From: Rhodobacterales bacterium RIFCSPHIGHO2_02_FULL_62_130
GTDB lineage: Bacteria; Pseudomonadota; Alphaproteobacteria; Rhodobacterales; Rhodobacteraceae
Direction of reading: 5' to 3'
NCBI GenBank assembly: GCA_001828855.1
Contig: MHZT01000006.1
Span: 1-64,000 of the forward strand
Length of the DNA stretch: 64,000 nucleotides
The translations under genes and the position numbers were made by a program. Below, one piece after another: positions 1-7,090 of the stretch. The notes under the pieces were generated by a model. That model had not been told where the DNA came from. It saw nothing but the letters and a program-made list of their open reading frames with translations, and ran no database searches. Positions within the stretch are counted from its first letter, which is position 1. Each line of letters begins with the position of its first letter.

Positions 1-1175
1 GCATCGCCCGCAGGGCCGTTCAACCCTGCCGCCGCCGCCTCGCGCAGCGCCTTGACGGCCAGTTGCACAAATCCAAGCGCGTTGTTCGCCAGACCCGCCG
101 CATGGTCATAGGTTTCCGCGCGCACTGAATCCTCGGCGGCAGCAATGGCGCGCGCGGCATAGGTTGTCGCCTCGTTCGCAAGGCGGGTTGCGTCCGGCGA
201 AACGGGTTGCACCTCGACCTGCTGCGGTTGCGCGGATTGCTGTGGCACGGGTTGCGGCCCGCCAGCAGGCGCCGCAGCGGGCGGCATTTGCGCGACCGGA
301 GCCGATTTGGCCGCAGCAATCATCGCTTCAAGCGAGGCCCGCCTTGGCCCGTTGACCGACCGCTCGGGCAGATGCATCAACTCGGCATCGGCAGAGTTGA
401 TCTTGCCCAGACACTCCTGCGCGGTGGCCGGATCGATCACCTGCGCCAGCAGGTCCAGCGTGGCATAGCTCAGCATCTGGCGCAGCGCGTAATGCAATGC
501 CTCGCGCTGCATTGCGCCCGCGTCGATATCCACCAGCGTATCACCGATAAACCGCCCGCTGCCGAGACCGGTTTCATTGGCATAGATCTGCTTTTGCAGC
601 GGGATATTGGCGATCACCTCGCCATTGAAGGAATTGGTCAAGGCCAGATCCATGCCGATCAGAATACGGGTCTGGCGAAACTCTGGCCCCACTCCGGCGA
701 TCTTGACCGAAGCCCCGCCGCCCGGAATATAGTCAAGGCTGTTGATGCTGCCGGATATAAAGAAATCGGCGGCGGTCTGATCGCCCATAGTCCGCAAGCC
801 CCAATTGCTTTCGGCAATCGGAATATTCGGATCACGGCGGTTGACAACGCGGACACCAGCCTGAAACAGCGCGGATTGCACCATATCGCCAGCGCCTTGC
901 GTTACCATTTTACCGGTTCCGCTGTCGGCGTATTGTTCCTTGCCGGTATTGTCGGCAATAGCACCCACCGCAAAAACGGCGTTTGAAGGGATCTTGCCAG
1001 ACAGACAGGAAAGCGCCTGATCGAAAGGCGTCTTGATATCCTGAATTGGCGGCCCTTGGATCAGGGAAACATCCTGCGCCCGTCTGGTAATCACGCCCGG
1101 CGCACAGCCGATCAGGGCCAGACAACCGGCCATGACCCCCACAGAGTGCAAAAGACTGAACTTACTGGCAGCCAT
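1..1175 (-). CDS. CsgG/HfaB-family outer-membrane secretion lipoprotein (3' end beyond window)
   Basis: CsgG builds the outer-membrane pore that exports curli subunits; HfaB is the Caulobacter homologue that anchors holdfast. I translated this frame from the ATG at 1175, which overlaps the stop of the upstream gene by 14 bases. It begins with a lipoprotein signal ending in LIGC (Cys24). The CsgG-like body includes 'GTGKMVTQGAGDMVQSALF' followed by 'VVNRRDPNIPIAESNWGLR'. About residues 290-330 are rich in Pro and Gln, then an Ala-rich helical stretch runs to the window edge. At more than 390 residues it is longer than enterobacterial CsgG (about 277) and closer to HfaB. Third gene of an operon with a lipoprotein and a curlin/HfaA-like protein. 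CsgG family membership is solid; whether it exports amyloid or holdfast anchor is inference. Confidence 0.85.
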   Translation of the reverse strand, partial: MAASKFSLLHSVGVMAGCLALIGCAPGVITRRAQDVSLIQGPPIQDIKTPFDQALSCLSGKIPSNAVFAVGAIADNTGKEQYADSGTGKMVTQGAGDMVQSALFQAGVRVVNRRDPNIPIAESNWGLRTMGDQTAADFFISGSINSLDYIPGGGASVKIAGVGPEFRQTRILIGMDLALTNSFNGEVIANIPLQKQIYANETGLGSGRFIGDTLVDIDAGAMQREALHYALRQMLSYATLDLLAQVIDPATAQECLGKINSADAELMHLPERSVNGPRRASLEAMIAAAKSAPVAQMPPAAAPAGGPQPVPQQSAQPQQVEVQPVSPDATRLANEATTYAARAIAAAEDSVRAETYDHAAGLANNALGFVQLAVKALREAAAAGLNGPAGD

Positions 1176-1758
1176 CAGCCTCGGCTTTCACGACGGGGAT
1201 CAGGACAGCGTAGGCATTGGTGCCGGATGACGGATCATAGACGCTTGCGCCATTTGCATCGGCGTTCAGATATAGGCCGGGCAAAGGATTTGAATTTCCA
1301 GCACTAACAGACCCGTCCACGCAGCCCGTGGACTCTGCCGTATTGTCCGCAATCACAGTATTTCCATCACCATTCAGCTCGATGGTGGTGCTTCCGGTAT
1401 TCATGGCACCGACAGAGTTGGTATTCGTGCCAATTTCATCACCGATATGCAAATCGGCGTTGACTGTGCCATCTCCGGGATTGGTGGTGTCGATATAGTT
1501 GTAACGATTGTCGTTGTAGGTATTGTAAACCGAGGTCGGGTCGGTCCCGTTCTCGGCATTGCGGATCATCTGCGCCTGCTGCAAAGCAATGCTGCGGTCA
1601 CTGGCGGACAGAAACCCCCAGCTGGCCGACCAGTTCTGCCCGCCCCCACTAAAGCCCTGAGCCTGCACAACCTCTGCGCCGGACATGCAAACAAACATGG
1701 CCGCAAGCGCAACTATCGATCTGTGCATTGCCGCCACAAACGGCGCGCGGCCATGCAT
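1162..1758 (-). CDS. Secreted Asn/Gly-rich protein, HfaA/curlin-like candidate
   Basis: A 198-residue exported protein. The ATG at 1758 was chosen because it lies 11 bases after the upstream stop with an AAGG behind it; a second ATG at 1728 is possible and the frame stays open further upstream. A signal peptide (MHRSIVALAAMFVC...VQAQ) precedes a mature domain rich in Asn, Gly, Thr and Ser, with runs such as 'GAMNTGSTTIELNGDGN' that look like short beta-strand repeats. Cysteines occur in 'STGCVDGS' and near the C-terminus (DGCQ). It sits immediately before the CsgG/HfaB gene, the position of hfaA in the Caulobacter hfaABD operon, so it is a candidate exported amyloid or adhesin subunit. I recognise no domain with certainty; the HfaA comparison rests on position and composition. 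Confidence 0.6.
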   Translation of the reverse strand: MHGRAPFVAAMHRSIVALAAMFVCMSGAEVVQAQGFSGGGQNWSASWGFLSASDRSIALQQAQMIRNAENGTDPTSVYNTYNDNRYNYIDTTNPGDGTVNADLHIGDEIGTNTNSVGAMNTGSTTIELNGDGNTVIADNTAESTGCVDGSVSAGNSNPLPGLYLNADANGASVYDPSSGTNAYAVLIPVVKAEADGCQ

Positions 1759-1768
1759 TCTGGATGCC

Positions 1769-2272
1769 TTAGTTCCCAGCAAGATCTTGCTCCACTTGGG
1801 AATATACGGATTGTTGCGTGCTTTGCAGGATGCTTTGGGCATTCTTCAAAGCGTCTTGCGCCTTTGTGCCATTGGCGCTGGCCCCGATCGTTGATCCTGC
1901 CAAAGCGACATTGCCATATTGATCGATTGCGGCGGCACCGGTCGTATCGGCAAATACACTGTCATCGACACTTCCCGCAGGCGGGCGCGGCGGTCTTGGC
2001 GTGACAGGAACCTCGATATCCTCGCCATCCGGTCCGGTCGAGATTACAGCGGGAATAGTCCCTGCCTTGCAGCGAATGCTCCACGGCTGGCCATACTTTG
2101 CAGTATAGATGTCATCGGGAACCACATATCCAACGGGTGCCGTAATGCACTTCACGCGATAGGCTTCATATTTTTGCCCCGAGGCATCAACATAATAGGA
2201 CGTATCGCCAGAGCAACCAAGCACGGCCACACCGACGGTCACAAGGCTGGCAACAATGCATGCTTTCGACAT
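1769..2272 (-). CDS. Uncharacterised lipoprotein heading the csgG-like operon
   Basis: A 167-residue predicted lipoprotein with the lipobox VLGC (Cys20). The ATG at 2272 has a strong GGAGG ribosome binding site six bases upstream. The mature protein has a small N-terminal region with two further cysteines (Cys42, Cys68) that could form a disulfide, a proline-rich linker (PVTPRPPRPP, about 90-98), and a C-terminal Ala/Gln/Ser-rich helical part. I do not recognise the family. As the first gene before an HfaA/curlin-like protein and a CsgG/HfaB pore it may be an accessory factor of the same export system, comparable in role, not in sequence, to CsgE or CsgF. That role is inferred from context only. 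Confidence 0.7.
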   Translation of the reverse strand: MSKACIVASLVTVGVAVLGCSGDTSYYVDASGQKYEAYRVKCITAPVGYVVPDDIYTAKYGQPWSIRCKAGTIPAVISTGPDGEDIEVPVTPRPPRPPAGSVDDSVFADTTGAAAIDQYGNVALAGSTIGASANGTKAQDALKNAQSILQSTQQSVYSQVEQDLAGN

Positions 2273-2434
2273 AAGAACCTCCGTTGGATAATTCTTCGTA
2301 TGCCATCAATCATGCACGCGCACTCGATCATCAGGGTAATCGGAGGGCGCAAATGATATAGTCGCAGCCAAGCCTATCCTTGGCGCTATCTCTCGATATA
2401 AACTTATGACTTTATTGAATTCGAACCGTGAAAA

Positions 2435-2458
2435 TGTAAGATATTGCGTCTTCTTACA
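2435..2458. promoter_or_regulatory. Inverted repeat TGTAAGA-N10-TCTTACA
   Basis: TGTAAGA at 2435-2441 faces TCTTACA at 2452-2458. The same GTAAGA core occurs as tandem direct repeats at 2623-2640 and 6111-6127, all in non-coding DNA of the adhesin/two-component island. It is 160-190 bases upstream of the lipoprotein start, so it may be a regulator binding site for that operon. No regulator is proven. Confidence 0.4.
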
Positions 2459-2586
2459 ATATGAAAATCCCCGATATAGACTCCGCCCTTGAAAACCAGA
2501 CCGCGTGCTGTGGCGTAAGGCGCGGATGAAACCATCAGGCCTTGTGAAAATACTTGTGACCCACAACGGCTTGGTTCTGTTTTGAA

Positions 2587-2615
2587 TTGACATCCGGCGC
2601 GATGCGGCAGATAGG
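2587..2615 (+). promoter_or_regulatory. Candidate + strand promoter TTGACA-N17-GATAGG
   Basis: A consensus -35 hexamer TTGACA (2587-2592) is followed after 17 bases by a weak -10 GATAGG (2610-2615). It would start transcription near 2622 and feed only the short unit that ends at the terminator at 2706. Confidence 0.4.
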
Positions 2616-2621
2616 CATGGC

Positions 2622-2640
2622 TGTAAGATTTGGTAAGATT
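2622..2640 (+). repeat. Tandem direct repeat of GTAAGATT, 10-base period
   Basis: GTAAGATT occurs at 2623-2630 and again at 2633-2640. Direct repeats spaced about one helical turn are typical of OmpR-family regulator sites, and two OmpR-family regulators are encoded within 4 kb. The repeat overlaps the predicted start of the small + strand unit, as the related repeat at 6111-6127 overlaps the predicted start of the LuxR-type regulator gene. Confidence 0.45.
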
Positions 2641-2674
2641 ACCGAGTTGTTCTTCTTATAACCTACCAGACCTT

Positions 2675-2706
2675 GACCCGCCGGCCTTGCCGCGCGGGTC
2701 TTTTTT
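2675..2706 (+). terminator. Rho-independent terminator on the + strand
   Basis: Stem GACCCGC (2675-2681) pairs with GCGGGTC (2694-2700) and is followed by TTTTTT (2701-2706) in + orientation. On the minus strand there is no T run after the stem, so it does not look designed for the response-regulator gene that ends at 2711. Confidence 0.6.
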
Positions 2707-2710
2707 CTGC

Positions 2711-3415
2711 TTAGCGCATCTCGTCGGGATTGACCAAGGCCACGGCACCGCCAATCGCCACGGGAACCAGCAGTCTATAGCCAACATTGCGAACCGAAGC
2801 GATGGCACGCTCGTCCTCAAGGACATTGGCAATCTTTTTGCGAAGCCGGGTGATGCGAACCTCAAGCGTGGCAAGCGACGGTGTATTGCGCGCGCCAAGG
2901 ATCGCCATGACCTGCTCATAGGGCAGAATGTATTCCGGCGCGGTGGCAAGGGCCTCGAACAAGGTGGCCTCGCTGGAGGTGATCGAAACCTCTCCCGACG
3001 GGCCGGCCAGCAAAAGCCGCGCGGGGTAGATCGTCAATCCGCGTGGCGGCGGCACGGGGGCGGAAATCCGGCGCATCATCGACTTGATCGCAGCAAGGAT
3101 TTCCCTGCGGTCACAGGGCTTTTGCAGATAGATATCGACGCCCGTATCATAGCCTTGGGTGCGAACCTCGGTGCCAGAGCGCACAGTCAGCACGATGATG
3201 CCCGCTTCGGGAGAGCGGGCGCGCAGACGGGCAGCAAAGGACATGCCGGATTCCCCCGGCAGGTTCAGATCCAGCAGATAGACCGCCCCCACCATCCCCG
3301 CCGCCTCATAGGTCTCGACCGAAAGGAAGCCGGTGGCGTCATAGCCCTCGGATTGCAGGTCTTCGACCAGCAACTCGTTCAGATCGGGGTTGTCCTCGAT
3401 CACAATGAACTTCAT
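2711..3415 (-). CDS. OmpR/PhoB-family response regulator
   Basis: DNA-binding response regulator of about 234 residues. The ATG at 3415 (MKFIVIEDNP) was chosen because it overlaps the kinase stop as ATGA; the open frame runs eight codons further upstream. The receiver domain has acidic residues Glu7/Asp8, phospho-acceptor Asp49 (LLDLNLPG) and Lys99 (LQKP). The C-terminal half is a winged helix ('ATLEVRITRLRKKIANV', 'VRNVGYRLLVPV'). Its tight coupling to the sensor kinase makes it the probable cognate partner. It is the last gene of the LuxR regulator - kinase - OmpR regulator operon and lies just before the csgG-like locus, so control of surface adhesion is a reasonable inference. Confidence 0.88.
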   Translation of the reverse strand: MKFIVIEDNPDLNELLVEDLQSEGYDATGFLSVETYEAAGMVGAVYLLDLNLPGESGMSFAARLRARSPEAGIIVLTVRSGTEVRTQGYDTGVDIYLQKPCDRREILAAIKSMMRRISAPVPPPRGLTIYPARLLLAGPSGEVSITSSEATLFEALATAPEYILPYEQVMAILGARNTPSLATLEVRITRLRKKIANVLEDERAIASVRNVGYRLLVPVAIGGAVALVNPDEMR

Positions 3416-5301
3416 GCCAGATCTCCAAGCGTGATCCATGTCGTTACAATCCCGTTGCTGACGTCCATATCCACATGCCCGCCCAAGGTGCCGACCACAT
3501 CACGCGCGATGAACAACCCAAGCCCCGAACCGCTCAGGCCCAGCACCCGGTCATCCCGATAAAATTTGTTGAAAACCTTGCTGACATCCGGTGCTGCGCC
3601 GGGCATGTGCGGGTTCTCGACCGCAAAACGATAGCCCGAAGCCGGAACAGGCGGGCCAAGCCGCAGGGTCACCTGTGCGCGGGCGGGGGCATATTTCAGC
3701 GCGTTGTCGATCAGATGGGCAAAGGCCAGACGCACCAGTTCGGGATCACTTTGGATCATGGCCACGGGCGGCAGATCAAGCATCACCGGACGGCCCTGCG
3801 TGTCGAACTGCGCCAGCGCGTCTTTAGCCAGGGCGACCAGATCACAGCGGGCCGGTGTCGGCTTCCATCGTGCGGATTCGATGCGCCCGACCTCGACACA
3901 ATGCTGCATCACCTGATCAAGACTGGAAATCGCGCGGTCAATCCGCGTGGCATTGCGCGCCGATAGCGGTTCCTTGGCGGTCGCAAGCCGGATGATCGAC
4001 AGCGCCGTTGCCACCTCATGCGCCAGCATCCATGTCAGGTTGCGTTGGGCCAGCGCAGTTTGCGCCTGCGCCTCGGCCTCTGCGTTCAGTGCCACGACGG
4101 CCGCTTGCGCGGCTTCGGCCGCCCGGCGCGTCCGCAGCGCCAGAAAACTGAGCATCGACAACACCAGCACAAAGTTAAGCAAACCCTGCACCTGAACCGC
4201 ATAGATCGAATAGCGCCCCGCTATGCCTATTCCCGCTGCGGGCAGCAGCCAGATCAGGATAGACAGGCCGTAAATCGTGTAGACCGCGCGCAGCCCTTGC
4301 AAAGACAGATGGGCCGATGTGCGCGCGGTAAAGGCCAAAGCCGCAAGAAACAGCATCGAGAAGGTCGACAGCAGCATCGACAACCCAAGCCCGAACGTCT
4401 CATCGTAAAAGACATTGATCAGTAGGCTTGCGATCTGGATCATGGCCATCGCTTGCCCGATCAGCAGCATTCCACGCGCCGGAGCGAACCTTCGCAGCAG
4501 TTGCAGGTGAAACAACGTGTTCAGAATACCCGATCCGATGGTCAGCACCGAGGTCAGGCCATGGGTCGCCAGCATCGGCAAAGCCACCGAGACATAACCG
4601 GAAAAGCTGGCCGTCATCAGCGTATAGGTCAGATGGCTGGCGGCAAACCACAGCAACACCGTGTCGCCCGAGTAGAAATACAGCCCGATCGACAGGGCAA
4701 GCGCGGTAATCATCAGGCCGTAGAACAGCGCCTGAATTACGCCCATGCGAAACAGCCGCGCATAGGCTTCGCCTTCGGGAACAAGATCAACCAGCATGGC
4801 CGAGGTGCCGCTTGTCTGCACCCGCAGATAGACCGTCTGCGCGGCTGTGCCGCTCTCGGGCATCACAAAGCCAAGCAGCGGCGATTTCCAGGGACGATCC
4901 CTGAAGGCAAGCCTGTCACCCGAGCGGGTCTCGCTCCAGCCGCCGTGCGGATCGGGGATAAACAGGCTGATCCGGTCAAGGTTGGGAACCCCGACGGTCA
5001 GGATCAGGGGAACCTCTGCCGGTTTGGGCGCAAGCGTCAGCCGAAGCCAGTGGGCATCTTTGGAATACCCCCGTGTAAGGATCGGCGCCACCGCGCTAAA
5101 GCTGGCCGACCGCGCCACCTGCGCCACAGTCATCTGACCGCCCGGATCGGCAAAATAGCCGATCGACCGGATCAGACCGTGCTGCGACCGCGGCGCATGG
5201 GGCGAAAGCGAAAGGGACAGCGCCAGCAGCACCGCCGCCACACAAGCACAGACAATGGCCCAAAGGGGCCAGCCAGCGGCAAGACGGCGGCCAACAAGCA
5301 T
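3412..5301 (-). CDS. 7TMR-DISM sensor histidine kinase
   Basis: Membrane sensor kinase of about 629 residues. The first codon of the longest frame is GTG at 5304, followed directly by ATG at 5301. An N-terminal membrane segment leads to an extracytoplasmic region of the 7TMR-DISMED2 type ('KDAHWLRLTL', 'YLRVQTSGTS'), then seven hydrophobic helices (roughly residues 185-390), a short coiled coil ('AEAAQAAVVALNAEAEAQAQ'), a HisKA domain with His428 in 'WMLAHEVATALSII', and an ATPase domain with N-box 'HLIDNALKYAP' and G-box 'GSGLGLFIARDVV'. 7TMR-DISM kinases often sense carbohydrates or other small ligands; the ligand here is unknown. It overlaps the downstream regulator by four bases and follows the LuxR-type regulator by about 45, so it may phosphorylate both. 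Confidence 0.88.
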   Translation of the reverse strand: MLVGRRLAAGWPLWAIVCACVAAVLLALSLSLSPHAPRSQHGLIRSIGYFADPGGQMTVAQVARSASFSAVAPILTRGYSKDAHWLRLTLAPKPAEVPLILTVGVPNLDRISLFIPDPHGGWSETRSGDRLAFRDRPWKSPLLGFVMPESGTAAQTVYLRVQTSGTSAMLVDLVPEGEAYARLFRMGVIQALFYGLMITALALSIGLYFYSGDTVLLWFAASHLTYTLMTASFSGYVSVALPMLATHGLTSVLTIGSGILNTLFHLQLLRRFAPARGMLLIGQAMAMIQIASLLINVFYDETFGLGLSMLLSTFSMLFLAALAFTARTSAHLSLQGLRAVYTIYGLSILIWLLPAAGIGIAGRYSIYAVQVQGLLNFVLVLSMLSFLALRTRRAAEAAQAAVVALNAEAEAQAQTALAQRNLTWMLAHEVATALSIIRLATAKEPLSARNATRIDRAISSLDQVMQHCVEVGRIESARWKPTPARCDLVALAKDALAQFDTQGRPVMLDLPPVAMIQSDPELVRLAFAHLIDNALKYAPARAQVTLRLGPPVPASGYRFAVENPHMPGAAPDVSKVFNKFYRDDRVLGLSGSGLGLFIARDVVGTLGGHVDMDVSNGIVTTWITLGDLA

Positions 5302-5349
5302 CACGGCCTTGCCCCGCCCGATTGCGGCTTTGTCAGCCCGCAGGCCGCA

Positions 5350-6063
5350 TCAGGTCTCTGCGTGTACGGCTTGCGTCGCCAGCTTGGCAAAGGGCGCATA
5401 ATCCCGATGCCAGATACGGACGGCATCGGTGCGGTTTCTCGCGCCAAGCTGCTTGAAAATTGCGCGCACATGCATCTTCACCGTGCTGAGCGGCATGGCC
5501 AAAGCGATTGCAATATCACTGTTGGACTGGCCCGCTGCGATCATCCGAATGACGCGGTTTTGATTTTTCGACAGAATCGGGATGTCAATCGCCACCGCTC
5601 CCGCGTTTTGAACGGGAAAAGCGGTGCCGCCAAGACCCAGCCGCCGCATCAAACCGATAACTTCCGATATGCCGAAAGACTTGCTCAGCAGACCTGCCCC
5701 ACCCGAAGCCTGCACCAGTTCGGCCATGTCATGCGTGATCCGGTCGGTCAGGATGGCAACCGGCGCCTTTTGCAACGCCACCATGCGCCGCAGCCCGTCA
5801 TAGCCGTTCATGCCCTGCATGTCGTAATCCAGCACGATCAGATCAACCGGATCGGCCATGCTGGCCAGTCTCAAAGCGTCATCAAAACTGGTTGCGGTCC
5901 GAACTGCCATGGACTCATCACGGACAAGCGCATCCGCAAACATTTCAAGAACCATCACATGATCATCGGCAAGGATCACACGCATTCCAGCAACCTCTGT
6001 GCCGTTTACCGGCATTACATTGGTGCGTCGGTCTGACCGAATGTCGGATACATGTATCGTCAT
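5350..6063 (-). CDS. NarL/LuxR-family response regulator
   Basis: A 237-residue response regulator. The receiver shows Asp33/Asp34, phospho-acceptor Asp79 (VLDYDMQG), Thr106 and Lys128. The C-terminal LuxR-type helix-turn-helix is clear ('NQNRVIRMIAAGQSNSDIAI', 'STVKMHVRAIFKQLGARNR'). The ATG at 6063 has GGAG seven bases upstream; an internal ATG at 5985 (MRVILADDH) would give a more usual N-terminus without the extra 26 residues. A good promoter (TTGACA-N18-TATAAA) lies just upstream, with a tandem GTAAGA repeat across the likely start point. First gene of a regulator-kinase-regulator operon. Target genes are not known; the adjacent adhesin operon is the obvious candidate. Confidence 0.88.
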   Translation of the reverse strand: MTIHVSDIRSDRRTNVMPVNGTEVAGMRVILADDHVMVLEMFADALVRDESMAVRTATSFDDALRLASMADPVDLIVLDYDMQGMNGYDGLRRMVALQKAPVAILTDRITHDMAELVQASGGAGLLSKSFGISEVIGLMRRLGLGGTAFPVQNAGAVAIDIPILSKNQNRVIRMIAAGQSNSDIAIALAMPLSTVKMHVRAIFKQLGARNRTDAVRIWHRDYAPFAKLATQAVHAET

Positions 6064-6110
6064 CGCATCGCTCCAAAAGACTCGCGCCCGGAAACCCTGC
6101 GCGTTGAAGC

Positions 6111-6127
6111 GTAAGAAATAGGTAAGA
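6111..6127 (+). repeat. Tandem direct repeat of GTAAGA, 11-base period
   Basis: GTAAGA at 6111-6116 and 6122-6127. It overlaps the predicted transcription start of the LuxR-type regulator operon, which reads on the minus strand. It matches the 2623-2640 repeat in core and spacing. A repressor or autoregulator site is the simplest reading. Confidence 0.45.
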
Positions 6128-6157
6128 TTTATACAAAGCGTTTTGAAAAGTTGTCAA
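6128..6157 (-). promoter_or_regulatory. Promoter TTGACA-N18-TATAAA for the regulator-kinase-regulator operon
   Basis: On the minus strand a perfect -35 TTGACA (6157-6152) is followed after 18 bases by TATAAA (6133-6128). Transcription would begin near 6121 and give a leader of roughly 58 bases before the ATG at 6063. Confidence 0.6.
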
Positions 6158-6220
6158 AAAATGTGAAAATTTGACCTGACGGTCCACTTTCCTACAGCGC
6201 AACCCAAGATGGAATCAGGC

Positions 6221-6943
6221 CTAGACCACGAAGGAATAGCCGGTGCCATGCACCGTGCGGATATAGGGCGTGGTGCGCGGCAACGCCGGAGGAAGCTTGC
6301 GCCGCAAACGGCTGACCAAACCATCAACCGCACGATCCGATGCCACCCAATCGCGGCCCTTCATCTTGGCCATGATCTGCTCGCGGTTCAGCACTGCGCC
6401 GCGCCGCCGCAGCAGGGCCAGCAACAGATCCAGTTCGGCAGTTGTCAGCGAGATCTCGTCACCATCCGGCCCCCAGACACGCCGCGCGGTAAAGCTGATC
6501 TTGTAGCCGTCAAAGCTGACATCGATCACATCCGCCGCATCCTCGGACGCGATGGTCTCGGTGCCGTGGTCCGGCCTGCGCGCGATGCGCCGGTGAACCG
6601 CGTTCACCCGCGCCACCAGTTCGCGCATGCGGAAAGGCTTGGTGATATAATCATCCGCGCCTAACTCCAGCCCCAAGACCTGATCCGTCTCGTCATTGCG
6701 CCCCGACAGGATGATCACGCCGCAACCGCCCCGGCTTTGAAATTCCTTCACCAGAGCCAGACCGTTGCCGTCGGGCAAGGACAGGTCAACAATGAACACC
6801 TCGGCGCGGCTGGTATCAAGCGCCCGCAACTCGGCCACGGTGCCAGCCGTGCGAACCTCGTAGCCGGCAGCGGCCAAAGCCGTTGACAGCATCGCAAGGA
6901 TTGCGCGTTCATCATCAATGGCAACAACAAGCGGCAATACCAT
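6221..6943 (-). CDS. OmpR/PhoB-family response regulator, divergent from hybrid kinase
   Basis: A 240-residue response regulator. The ATG at 6943 (MVLPLVVAIDDE) was chosen because the receiver fold begins directly after it; the open frame continues upstream into the divergent kinase gene and is not credible there. Receiver residues are Asp10/Asp11, Asp53 (IVDLSLPDG), Ser80 and Lys102 (TKPFRMREL). The winged helix includes 'LTTAELDLLLALLRRRG', 'VDGLVSRLRRKL' and ends 'IRTVHGTGYSFVV'. It is divergent from the multi-PAS hybrid kinase, with about 150 bases between the starts, and follows the LuxR-regulator promoter region head to tail. It has no kinase in its own operon and may be served by the hybrid kinase through a phosphotransferase, or by the 7TMR-DISM kinase. 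Confidence 0.88.
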   Translation of the reverse strand: MVLPLVVAIDDERAILAMLSTALAAAGYEVRTAGTVAELRALDTSRAEVFIVDLSLPDGNGLALVKEFQSRGGCGVIILSGRNDETDQVLGLELGADDYITKPFRMRELVARVNAVHRRIARRPDHGTETIASEDAADVIDVSFDGYKISFTARRVWGPDGDEISLTTAELDLLLALLRRRGAVLNREQIMAKMKGRDWVASDRAVDGLVSRLRRKLPPALPRTTPYIRTVHGTGYSFVV

Positions 6944-7090
6944 GGCGGCGACGTTCCAAGTCCTTTGACATATTCGTGGTGGGCTGACTTGTGGACGCGA
7001 CGCCCCGATGTCAAGATATTGAAACGAAATCGCCACAGTCAGTTTATGCATAAAGGAATACAATCTTTGCATAATCCCCCCGCACCGGCA

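Larger units (their letters stand above)
2622..2706 (+). ncRNA. Candidate small RNA, about 85 nt
   Basis: A short unit bounded by a TTGACA-type promoter and a GC-rich hairpin followed by six T residues. There is no usable reading frame and no + strand gene upstream whose transcript the terminator could end. It lies between two minus-strand operons. No known sRNA family was recognised. Existence as a transcript is inference. Confidence 0.35.
2273..2710. other. 438-base AT-rich intergenic region with promoter and sRNA-like signals
   Basis: No convincing protein gene lies here; the 95-residue minus-strand frame at 2306-2593 has no family look and crosses the motifs below. The region is clearly more AT-rich than its neighbours. 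It must hold the promoter of the lipoprotein/HfaA-like/csgG-like operon. It also contains an inverted GTAAGA repeat, a TTGACA-type promoter on the + strand, a tandem GTAAGA repeat and a + strand terminator with no + strand gene before it. Confidence 0.7.

Noticed and set aside
2306-2593. 95-codon minus-strand frame in the 2.3-2.7 kb gap
   Set aside because: No recognisable start signal or family; it runs across the promoter-like and repeat motifs and through the most AT-rich part of the window.
6965-7090. N-terminal extension of the hybrid kinase from 6965
   Set aside because: The extra residues are Trp/Arg-rich with no domain features and overlap the probable promoter region between the divergent genes.
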